Source: Telopea speciosissima (Eukaryota > Streptophyta > Magnoliopsida > Proteales > Proteaceae). Taken from it: DNA of 64,000 nt. Shown here piece after piece: positions 49,740-62,000 of this stretch. Below the pieces are notes generated by a model that worked only from the letters and a program-made list of their open reading frames with translations, was not told the origin of the DNA and did no database searches. Location of the stretch: the NCBI RefSeq assembly GCF_018873765.1, contig NC_057922.1, positions 12,041,563-12,105,562 of the forward strand. Reading direction: 5' to 3'. The position numbers and the translations under genes were made by a program. Numbering within the stretch: the stretch's first letter is position 1; the number at the start of each line of letters is the position of its first letter.

Positions 49740-50090
49740 GCTATAGCTGTAACCCAACTGCCATCCCGATCCAATCCGAAGTAGCTAAGAAAGGAATCTC
49801 TTTGTTCCTTAAAAGAGGCCCATCTAGGCGTAAGTTTGTCTGGTTCTCTGTTCCCTTTACTTGGGTGGCCATGTCCGAGTTCCCATCCTACCCTTTTACC
49901 AGCTTTATAACTACAAGTGAGAAACAAGTGAAACCCGCTCCAAGTCTATCTGTCTCTGTTCGTTGCTCCCAAAACAGAGAACATAAAACATCTCGTCTTC
50001 TCTCATTCAGAACAGAAAATCTCACCCTTATCTTTCTTTGGCTCTCAGATAAGTGAATATTGAAGAAAGTTGATAAAGAGAAGGCGCTTC
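49740..50090 (+). promoter_or_regulatory. promoter and leader region of DHODH
   Basis: The 350 bases between the LINE tail and the DHODH ATG must include the promoter and 5' UTR. No clear TATA box is seen. A T/C-rich leader with TCTCTCATTC text precedes the ATG. Confidence 0.35.
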
Positions 50091-53000
50091 ATGGCTGCGA
50101 GGGCTTCCAGGAATTTTATCAGGGAGACTTTGTACAGGAAAGTGAATTTCAAAGCTCTTGGTGGATCCAGAAGTTTGAGTTTGGCACCTGGAACTACTCC
50201 AAAGATCCCTCAATCTTCTAAGAAAGTAAAAGTTCCACTTAACTTTTTCCTTCCTCTGCCTTCCCTATCTTTGAATTCTGCTTATTTGTTTCCTCTAAGA
50301 AAGTATGTGCTTTGTCTGATTATGAATATTCAGTAATATGTTCCGAAAAGAGGAAAAATATTTCATATGGAATGCTATGGGATGCTATATTGCAGCTTGT
50401 GCCAGTTATTCAATTTTGTTTGTTTGCTGGATTAAAACTGCAAGGTTTGGTTTTATTCCACTTTATCCACCAGCTAAATGAGATGTTTATATATGGAAAA
50501 GAAACATTTTGACACATGCAATATATTATGTTATGGTATTTTTTTTTATAAAAAATTTCTTATTAATCTTCTTTATAGAACAATTTGCCTTAGTGTTGAA
50601 TAGGCAGACATCTCGGGCTCGGCTGGCTTCTCAATATTGGCACTAGAGCAATATAAGGAGCTTTTTGTCGGTATTTCCTTTGGAGTTCCCACTACTTTGA
50701 CTAGAGGCTTTAACCATTATATTACTTTGTTCTTGATAGCCTCTTTTGGATGCTTATCTTTGCTCTGCTTGTGCTCACTCCCTGCAGCATTTATATGGCA
50801 TTTACTACAAAGTTTCTGGTTGCACCTGCCAACTTGGCTAGAATTTCTGTCCCCCCTGGAAAAACAGAAAGAATTGAGCTTCATGAACATTTATTTGAAT
50901 GCATTAGCTTTGAGTTTTATGCTGGATGATTTTTCGTGTCGTTGTACTTACATTCCTGTTTCTAAGATGGAGATGAATCTTCTCTCTGTCAATGCATTTG
51001 AGGTTGGATACTTTCAGTTCTAAATTTGCTACTTCCAATAATGTTTTGACTTGTAGGGGAGGTTATTGACTGGGGCCACGATAGGCCTATTAATAGCTGG
51101 GGGAGCTTATGTCAGTACTGCAGATGAGGCAACTTTCTGGTACCATCATATAGGATGCTTGAGTAATTATATGGTTATTTCCATGAAACACTTATTTGTT
51201 GATTTTTTTTTGTTTTGACACTGCCAGAATGTCTGATCATGAATTTAAGTCTTTGGGTGTAGCATCATCATCTTTCAGCTTTAATTTAATCAGATTACAA
51301 TGAAACTGTTTATGGTTTCTTAAGCTTGTTGGTGGTTAACAAAATATTTGACACTTTTGCTGCCAGATATTAGGAGATTGTTTGTGTTGTTCTTTCTTGC
51401 TTCAATGACATATTTTTTTGATAGATCTACTCATAGAATTCTTTACTGTTGTTATTGCTTCAATTTAACATTGAAGGAATCACATGGAATCTTAATAACC
51501 TTGAGCAACGTCTTAGAGTCCACCCTTTTTTCCCTCCATTTATTGATTAAGGAACTTAGGTTGTCTTTGTATTCTTAGGGAAATATTGTGAATGTGATTT
51601 GCTGGTGGTACATATTCAAACAAATTAAACAATAGTAATAACGAGAAACAATTTCAACTCTGTAACTGACTAGTTCTGTATCGGATTAGTTGTTAGGGTT
51701 ATAGTACAAATCCTTTGTTCCCCATTAAGGCTTTCTTATGCTGTGTTTGGTGCCACTGATTCATGGAAAAGCACTTTTCATACCTTTCTTTCTCAACTCA
51801 ACTCAACTCAGACTTATCCCAACTAAATGAGGTTGTCTACATGGATTCTCTATTCCTCTTTCACCAATCATGATGCAGTTACGTCCAGTAGGGGCAAGTA
51901 GGATTAAGTTTGTTGGGTTATTTTGTAAGTTGACAATTATTAATATTATTAGGAAAACTTTTCTATTAATATAATTTTCTTAATATTTTAATTATGTTTA
52001 GCAACCTTGCAGTTGAGTTAGTTTCAAACTCTTCCTCCAAAATAGAGTACGAATAGGACTTAGTTTTCTTTTCCTTATATATGTAAGGGAATTTCTTATT
52101 GACACCCTAATAGGGCTAGACTCACCCAAACAGCAGGTGACTTAAACCAACCCACAAGTAGGACTGTAGGATATAAATTCGAGCAACAAAAGGGAACCGA
52201 TGGCTAAGGAACCAAGGCTTAGATCAAGCCCAAGTTCTGGTCAACTGCGGCGAATAGGTAGAAGAACAATACTTCCAAGTTTGATAGGAATCCGAGGGTT
52301 AGATTAATTGTTACATTAGGAAGAGCAGAAATAGAAAGTAAAGGGACATATTTGGTAACAACTAACAATCAATAACTAATAAACTACTGGTCGGATCAAC
52401 ACCAAAGTTGGATTGAATGTAGGGCCTGGTCAATGGAGATGGTCCTCCAAATATCTCCATAAGTTGATGGTTAGATCAAGAGATGGAGGCAGGACTGAAA
52501 TTAGAAAGTTGTTAAAAAAATTATTAACTTTTACTCTACCTACAGATCTGACTTGTAGATGGAGCTCAAACCTTGGTCGATGTAAGGCCTCTAATGGCTA
52601 ACTGAACTCCCATATTCTTACAGCATCATTAGCCAGCCAAGTGTTCAATGCAGAGGCTTATGTCAGCCTTTTGGTATCATCTGTGATGTACCCCGAAAAA
52701 TGATTGCCATGAATAGTAAGCAAACAGGCCCTGGACCAAGTGAGGTAATTGGTCCCGTTTAATTTGTGTAGGACCTGAATTGAGAGTTGAGAGATGGGTT
52801 ATGGCCATGAGTCCCAACACACCTCACCTCACGACCCTCAACTCCCCCTACATAGGTGCCTCTACTGGTACTGTCTGCTATAGAGCTGTCAAATCAATCA
52901 GCCGCTAGTGTCAAACAAAGAAATCACACCACAAAATCACAGGGACTGATCCTGTTGCATAAAAAAACTCACAGGTGGAGTGGGCGGAAAGCTAGAAATG

Positions 53001-56000
53001 ATAGGGTCTTCAACAACCATGCTCTGCTCATTTTTCAAAGGAGAAAAAGGGGGTGGGGGTAGACAATGCTGCTCCAATCGGTTGTGGTAGTTAACAGGAT
53101 TAGACAATCTTTTTTGGTGGGCTTCTTTAACTTATGAGATCAGATGATACTTTGATATTAGGAGCCAATAGAACACTCTTTTCGAGTAGGGGATGGGCAT
53201 GCATGCATGTGTGTGGAAACTTCGCTCAGTGCTGTTGCCTCAATTAGTTAATGATATTTTGTAATTCGTCAATTAAATTGATAGGAAAAAGTTCTAAGTT
53301 TTGAAATACTTATGGACTGGTCCATTCCCTCTTTGTTATATTTGTGCCTATGCAAGCTTGCGTTCTTTATTCTACTAATATTTAGCATATTTTTCCTGTT
53401 AATGGATTTGTCTTTCATTTACGTTCTGCAGTGGTTGGCTATTTTCAGCTACAAAACTTGTGAACCCATTCTTTGCCTATCTGGACCCAGAAGTTGCTCA
53501 TCGGCTAGCAGTCTCTGCAGCAGCTCGTGGTTTGGTTCCGAAGGAGAAAAGGCCAGACCCATCAATATTGGGGCTGGAAGTATGGGGACGGAAATTTTCA
53601 AGTCCAATTGGTCTTGCGGCTGGTTTTGATAAGAACGCTGAGGCTGTTGAAGGATTATTGGGGTTAGGCTTTGGGTTTGTAGAGGTGGGCTCAGTAACTC
53701 CTGTTCCACAGGAGGGTAATCCAAAGCCTCGTATGTTCAGATTGCCGCAGGAGGGGTAAGCATGTATATTGCATCTTATCAACTTGTTCTATGCAATAAA
53801 TATTGTAAGTTGAAATCATTCATTCTTGTGGAGTCCTAGTTTCACTAGCATTTAGAAGAGTTGGTAATTATTTTGTCCTTGTTCATATTCCCATTTCTTG
53901 TGAAGATCTGTGAAGTGCTTTGTTTTATTGGCAGTGCTGTCATAAACCGGTATGGCTTTAATAGTGAAGGAATCGTGGTTGTTGCAAAACGGTTGGGTGC
54001 CCAGCATGGCAAGAGAAAGTTGGCTGAAATATCAAGCACTTCGATCTCCTCCCATGATGAGGTCCAACATGGAGGAGGAAAAGCTGGCCCTGGTATTCTT
54101 GGGGTTAATCTTGGCAAGAATAAGACAAGTGAAGATGCTGTGGCTGACTATGTTCAAGGGGTTCATACTTTATCCCAGTATGCTGATTATTTGGTATGTT
54201 CTTTCTGTTTCTTTCTTGACGTGATTTTATCTATCTAACTTGGACACTGGACTCTCATTGTTATCTTGGAGATAATTTAATGCCTTACATGCAAGATAAA
54301 AGCTTACTAATGCTTCATGAATCTCGAAGAAAAAGACTCGTGTCAAGAGTGTTTAAAAACAAGTCCAGTTCAATCAAGGCACTGAACTTTTGAAATATGC
54401 TGATGATACACTCTTTGTTGAGAATTCGTTAAACTTAGACCATACAAGCATTGCTGTGCAGGTTATAAATGTTTCATCACCAAACACACCTGGATTGCGT
54501 AAACTTCAGGGGAGGAAACAGCTAAAGGATCTTATTAAGAAGGTTTGGATCTTCAATTCTTTGTGAACATATTTAGTTATTTCCCCTTGCCATCAACTAA
54601 AAGATCAATTGCTTGCTCCTTGTGTCATGAAGGTACAAGCTGCTCGAGATGAAATGCAATGGGGTGAAGAGGGCCCACCACCATTGCTTGTGAAAATTGC
54701 TCCAGACTTGTCTAAAGAGGACCTTGAAGATATTGCAGCAGTATGCAGAATTTTAACTTTATTGATTTATTTTATTTACTATTTGTTTGTTCATTTCTAT
54801 TTAAAGTTTCTTTTGGTTGTTATAGGTTGCTCTTACTCTTCGCTTGGATGGATTGGTAATTTTTTCTTGATCACAAATGCAACTCATTATCCCCTTTAGC
54901 TTTGAGTTAGATGATGTCTGTAGTATTTCCTTTACTTCTTTCTGATTATGTATCATTGAGTTGGCTGTATTTTGTTTATAACCTGTTAGATTTTGCTACT
55001 TTTTTTTTTGCGATGAGTAAAAAAATATATTACGAAGAAAAAAGAGAGGATTATACAAGCCCGAGGGCAAAGAAAGCCCCCACCCCCCCCACCCCCAAAA
55101 AAAAAAAAGGCCTAATGTGGATCAGGCTGCAAGAGGGAGATAGGAAGACCCCAGTATACAACAATGAGCTTGTTCCTTGGGGAATCCTTTACAGGAGCAT
55201 GGGGGAGCAAACCAAGTTTGGAGGATACATCAAAGAAGATGGCATTCCAAATCTTATCTAAGGAGCGAAAGTTGGTAGTCCATCTTCTAAGGTTACGTTC
55301 CATCCAAATATGGGAGATAGAGGCGCAAAAGGTAAGCTTGCCGACTAAGTCAGATATAGTCTTCCCTCCAAAAGTCATGTTGATCCAAAACCACTCTCTT
55401 TGACGGGGTAGGTGTCTTCTTCTGCCCAACCAGCAAGAACTCAAAACTCTTTTCCAGATGGAGGAAGCAAAGGGACAGTAGAAGAACAGGTGGTCTGCGT
55501 CTTCTTGCCCATTCCAGCTAAGGCAGCTAAGGGGGGAGACCTGGATGTGGCGGTGGATGAGGAAAGCCTGCATCGGGAGGCAGTTGGAGAGGGCACGTCA
55601 AGAGGTAAAGCTATGGTGGGGGATGTATCCTTTGAACTAGACAACTTTGTACCAAGGGGAGAGTGAGCCTCTGTGTCTAACCATATCCCAAGTTGAATGG
55701 GAGCTAAACCTGCCTGAAGGGGAGGGGAGCTAGATAATCGTATCACCTCTGCCGCGGTGGCCTGGGGGATGGGCGGGGGAGGGAGCTCTAGAGGTCCTTA
55801 AGAGGGGGGAGTGGGGGGGGGCAAGCACCTTTGTAGATGATGGAGGCCACCAAGGAGAGCCTGTCAAGCCCAGAGGAATAGATATCCCGGGGTCTCACAA
55901 CTAAGGTTTAAAGTATTGGTATCGGGTATCATATTGGTCAGGCGATTTTACGAGACGTATCGTACCGTATCGTATTGGAGATACATATCGATCGGTGCGA

Positions 56001-59000
56001 AAACGCATGAAAATGATCAAAATCCACATGGGAATATACTATGGGACACAAAAAACAATATAAACAATCAATTTATGTCATATGTCATGCATATACACTA
56101 CGAATTGTGAATAATCAATAACCAGACAAATGCGGCACTTTGAAATTGTTATAAAAGATTAAAAGATGAGATTTCTTACATGTAGAGTCACTTTATTGTC
56201 ATGAAGAATGTCGGGGTGGATCAAAGTCATGTCTGTAAGGGTCTTCAAGAATAGGAGCGACTAGGATGATGTTGTGTACTGACCAAACATAAGCACAATA
56301 CTGAGCCCAGTCGAAATCATAGTACTAAATCTCGTTTCGTTTCGGTGTTTCGGTCTGACTGAAATTTCCAAAATGAGATGAGCGAAATTTCCGAAACGAG
56401 ATGACCGAAATTTCACCGAAATATTCGAAATATTGCATTTTTCAATTCGATGTTGCGATTCGTTCCGACTCGACCGAGATACTCGAAATTCTCAAAATCT
56501 CGACCAAGACGAAACAAGTTTTAGTACTATGGTCGAAATACTGATGGTAGTGACTCTCCCACTATAGTAGAATCGTGTGTACTGCTCTGGAGTGGCTAAT
56601 GTTGTGAAAGAACACCTTTTGATTTCGAATCTGGGTTGTTGGATGCAACAAAGGCTGTGATTCCACCTCCTTTAGAATCATTTTTTACCAAGGAACTGAA
56701 GCCCTAAAAAAATCAGGTCAAAAAAATGGGTTTGAACCTTGATTTTGGGGTTTTTCCCTTGGCCGGACAAGGCTTTTTTGCGCCAAGAGGCTATCTCTTC
56801 TGGTGGAAAAAATGAAAAAAACCCATGTGCTGCTTAAGTGTGTCGAGACGTATCGATATGTATCGGTACGTACTGATATGTATCAGTCGAAACATATCGA
56901 TACGTACCGATACGTTAAAAAATAATAAAAAATGAAAAAAGACGTCTTGGCTGTATCGATACGTATCGACCGTATCATATCGTATCGATATGTATCGGTC
57001 GATACATATCGATACTATCGAGATACTATCGAGACATTTTATTTTTAAAAAAAATAGTGACGTATCGGTATGTATTGTATCGACACCAACTAATACCGAG
57101 ACGTATCGGCCAATACGATACGATACGATATGGACCGATACTTTAAACATTACTCACAATTGAAGAACACTTGAGGGGTGTCATTTGTCAAGCCAAAGGG
57201 AAGTGATAAGACCATCATCGATCCTGTAAGAAATGTCATCGATGGCAGTGTGTCTAACTTGCAAAATTCTGCGCCAGACCAACGAAGCGTCAGTTGAGGG
57301 GCTGACCGACCAAACGGAGTCCTTACAAAGGGGACCAGCATAAACCCAAGATGTCCAGATGCTGTCTTTCTTGGTGAGGAGCTTCCAAATAAGATTGAGA
57401 GAGCCAGCAAGATTGACATCTTTAATTCTTCTTAGGCCAAGACCCCCTTGGGATTTGTGGAGGCAAAGGGAAGACCAACTCTTGGGATGGAGAAATCTGG
57501 CTAATTCCACTCCTTTCCAGAGGAAAGCACACATAATAGACTTTGCTACCTTAATGATAGCCTTTGGGAGCCCGAAGACCCCACACCAATAGATGTGAAA
57601 TGATTGGAGCATTGATTTTATGAGCTCCAGACGACCTGCATATGAGAGAAGTCTAGCTTTCCAAAGCTGCAGCCTTTTGCGAAGGAAGTCTAAAATGGGG
57701 GAGTAGTGGTGAGCAGTCAGCCTAGCAAGGATGAAAGGGAGGCCAAGGTATCTAATAGGCAAGGAGCCAATGTTGAACCCAATGAGGTAGTAAGAAGGGC
57801 TTTAATGGTGTCGGGAACCCCAACAAAGAAAAAGTGGGACTTGAGGAGGTTAATGCGGAGGCCAGAGAGGTTTTGAAAGAGGGAGGACATGATGGACTCA
57901 ATTGAGAGGGTGTTAGCCTCAAAGAATATCATGAGATCATCAACGAAGGCAAGGTGAGTCTGGTTGGAAGGTTTGCATTTAGAGATGCGGGATATAAGGT
58001 GGAGGTCAGTTTTGGACTGAAAGCTATGTGAGAGAACCTCGAGGGATAGGCAAATGAGGAAGGGGGAAAGGGGACAGCCTTGACGGATACTAGCGGAGGA
58101 GGAAAAGTATCTAGTCGGGCTGACATTAACAAAGACCGAGAAGCGGGGAGAGGAAATAAGGAATGGATCCAATTGAAAAAAATGGGGGGGGGGGGGAAGG
58201 ACATTTTTACTTTTTTAGGACATGAGAGATGAAGTTCCATATGATGGAGTCGAAGGCTTTGTGGATGTCAAATTTCAAGAGGGTGGAGGAAGAGTGGGAC
58301 TTATGGTCAAAGCCTCTAACAATTTCCTATGGAGATCCTTCTTGCGAACTCGAAATCTTTTCATAAGCCTCTTGAGTTAGAAAATAGCTTCTGTCATGGA
58401 TCTACCTGACATAAAACCAAATTGGTTCTTTGAGATAGTAGTTTCTCTTCTCAGGTGGGCTTCAATAACCTTCGCCCATAATTTCATAGTATGACTCGTT
58501 AGTTTTATGCCTCTATAGTTATTGCAGCTTTGAATGTCACCTTTATTTTTGTAGATTGGAACCACAATGCTTCTCCTCCATTCATCTGACATTTTCCTTG
58601 TGCTTATAATCTTGTTAAATAGTTTGGTTAACCAAGATAAACCATATAATCCTAAGCTCTTCCACACTTCTATTGGGACACCATCTGGGCTTGGAGCCTT
58701 GCCTACTTTCATTTTTCTTAAGGCTTCTTTAACTTCAGGCACCCTAACCTTTCAGATATACCTATGGCGTGTGGTGTCTTGATGAGTAATGCAGTCTTCC
58801 GAGCTATAATTACTCAAAATGTTTCCATTTAGTAGGCTGTAAAAATTATCTTCCCATCTCTTCATAATGTCTTCATCCCTTACTAGCACTCTACCTTCAT
58901 CAATTTAATACATCTAACATGGTTGAAATTTCTACTCTCCATTTTCCTCATTTTAGCTTTCTTATAGATAGCTTTTTCTCCTTCCTTTGTGTTCAGGTGG

Positions 59001-62000
59001 TATAGAGATCTTCATATTTTTTGCCCTTGCTTTCCCCACAATCATCCTAGCTTCATTTCTGGAAGACTTATACCTTTTTGGATTCTCTACATCCTTGGTC
59101 CTTTGCCAAATCTTAAAGCTCTATTTCTTAGTTTTAATGGCTGCTTGAACCTCAGCATCCCACCACCAAAACTCTCCAGTGGGATGAGGTTTTCCTTTCG
59201 ATTCCCCTAGTACATCTTTAGCAACCTTCTTAATACAAGTCGTCATAGTTAGAAACCAGGTATGTATTGATTCAACCAAGGAATTAGGAGTAAAAGCTGA
59301 GAAGAGAGGAGGAGAAGAGAAGAGAAGAGAGAAGGAAGAAGGAGAAGATTTGAGACTTGAGAGAGAGAGAATTGTATTCTCTCCCCTATATTGTCCATTA
59401 AACATTCCTTGAAATTACGTGTGCCTCCCTAGGGAGGTAAAAGATAAAAAAAGGAAGGTGGGACCTTGAGGGAGACACTAACACAATGTGGAATGAGATG
59501 ACTATTAGAGGCATATATCTATGACCAGCAATCTATGTTGGGTGGATATGCTCTCCCCTGTATCACCTTACAGTCCTTGCATAGTGATCTATCAGACCTT
59601 CTGGTCAGGAAGAAATCTATTTGGCTACTATAATGCCCACTTTTATAGGTAACTATATGCTCCTCTCTCTTTTCAAAATAAGTGTTTACAATGGATAAAT
59701 CATAAGTGACAGCAAAGTCTAAAACTGAGATCTCCTCTTCATTACTCTCGCCAAAACCATAACCTCCATGTACACCTTCATAATCTCTATAGTCTCTCCC
59801 AACATGTCCATTCAGATCACCCCCTATAAGAATCTTTTCTTCTTGACCAAAACCTTGCGCTAATCCATCCATGTGTTCCCAAAAATGTAGCTTACTACTT
59901 TCATCCAATCCTACTTGGGGTGCATATGCACTAATAATATTGACAACCTCTTTCTCCAGCACAAGCTTAATGGATATAATCCTATCTGCAAATATTTGAA
60001 CATCCACCACATCATACTTTAAGTCTTTATCCACTACCATTCTCAGTCCTTCTTACTTTTATCCCCCGTATACCAAAGTTTAAATTTGTCCAACTCCTTA
60101 GCTTTGTTACCCTTCCATCTAGTCTCTTGAATATATGCTATATTAATCCTTCTCCTCATGAGATCTATTAATTTTAGACTCCTACCCATTAAAGATCTAA
60201 TGTTCCAAGATGCTGATCTAATCCTACGCTTTTGCTTTTGGACTAGTTTCTTTACCCGCACTCCTCCCCCGTGTGAGAATCCTTGCCTACTTTTCACCGC
60301 ATCCGGGCGCTGATACGGCGTGTCGCTTACAGGGTACGCCCTAGCATAAGGTCGATAAGCCATAGCTTGTGAACAAAAATAAAACACTCATAATATAGGA
60401 TCCATGCAAAACATGATTGGCTGAAAATACTACAGTGCCAGCGGCCTACCTGACGCACCAAAAATATATAAATATATAGTTATACCATAAGAAGTGATAA
60501 AAAGACCAAATAAAAGGGCAAAGCTCTACGACATTAAACAGTCACCTCAACACTTCCGAAATATAAAGCCTAACATGAGAACAACTTACCACATTAGAGT
60601 AAGAAAACCAACAGTTATGAAATCCATAAGCATGAGACAATACAAGCAGAAGACGAGATACTATCAAAACAGAAGTAAAAGAAACCTACAATGTAATAGA
60701 GACCAAGTTCAGACACAATCAAAGAAAAGAAATAAACACCCTACTAGATCTGGTCATACAACATTAACAACAAAAGAATAGCACAGGGAGAGTACTGCAG
60801 GGAGAGAGCAAGCTACTGAGGCCATTGACAGAGAAACAGAACAAAGCAATAAAACAAGACAAGAACTGGCAAATAAAAGATAGATTAGATATATCACTTA
60901 CAGAGTGGAGATCACCGATCCCCAATCAAAGCCTCCAAGAATCCTAATCACAGACCAACAAAGTCTCCCACCGATGACTGAAAGAATTCTGGCCACAGAC
61001 CAATGTTCTCTTCTTTCTGTAGTTGTAATTTTTGGCATTCGGTTTCTCAGATTTCTGATGAAAACTAATCGAACACCCAAAGGCCTTTGCCCTACTAGCA
61101 ATTGCAGAACCGATCCTTACCAGCGTCAAAATTCTGAAAAACAAGAGAAAAGAGAAAGGGGTTTTTGAATGAAACTCAAGAATTCCACACAGCAGATATT
61201 GCTGTTACTGAAAGGGAGGGTAATAATCACGGGGAAATATTTCTGCATAGGGAAGGGGCTTCGAAAAACCTTGAAACAAATGGAGAATGGGGGAGGAAAA
61301 CAGGGTTTCACTCAAGGAAACCAAAACCAAGCAGTGTTAAAAACTCCACAAATGTCAATAATCACCAACAGGAGTAACTGTGATGGCAAACAGAGGAAGA
61401 AGTCGTCAGAGAGAAGAGAGGCCAGAGGAGTTCTTGAAGTGCAGAGATCACCAGAGAAAAAGGAAAACCACAGAAAAATATTCCACTGCCTATGAAGTTT
61501 GAAATGTTTGTTCGCGACGAGAACACCGGAGAAGAAGAAAAAACACCGTAAAAATATTCCACGGCCTTTGAAGAGGCGGAAACTCAGAAATCTTTCACGC
61601 CAACAAACCCAGCGCGTGTCCGTCTGAGAAGAAATTGGCAGATCTGAGGATGATGAGGGCCAACCAGGAGAGGTCTGGAGTTTCAACGCTGCAAATCATC
61701 AAGAGATTCTTGAAGAAATGAGCGAATCGATGAATAATCTGTATTCTATTCCCAGAGTTCCTAACAAGAAGTGAAATAGCATTGACAAGCAAGAGAATCT
61801 TTGACATGTGTATCAGAAGTTTATCCCAATCGATCCTCTAAATGAATCTCTGACACCAGGATAATCCACGATTTCCAACTCAAAATGCTCAATTCCATTA
61901 TCATCAGAAAGAAAATTACAAACCACACCAAATTGACAGGAGCAGATGAAGTTTTTGAAAAACCCAGCTCTGCAATTCTAAGCGATGAATCAGATTATAG

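Larger units (their letters stand above)
55000..58322 (-). mobile_element. 5'-truncated L1-type LINE in DHODH intron 7
   Basis: On the minus strand the order is: reverse transcriptase motif A ([13 protein letters not shown], near 58270), [10 protein letters not shown], catalytic loop FVDDLMIF, the post-RT block PIRYLGLPF...[14 protein letters not shown] (57760 down), then a zf-RVT domain ([19 protein letters not shown], 55520-55450), and a poly(A) tail (T run 55000-55009). Frameshifts and stops (for example W to TGA near 57170) make it dead. The element is interrupted at 55903-57152 by a Mutator-like insertion, across which its protein continues (…HPSSVLQL to [17 protein letters not shown]). 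Confidence 0.85.

Noticed and set aside
56791-57150. 119-residue Tyr/Arg/Ile-rich frame
   Set aside because: It is a translation of the TATCGATACG palindromic repeats inside the Mutator-like element.
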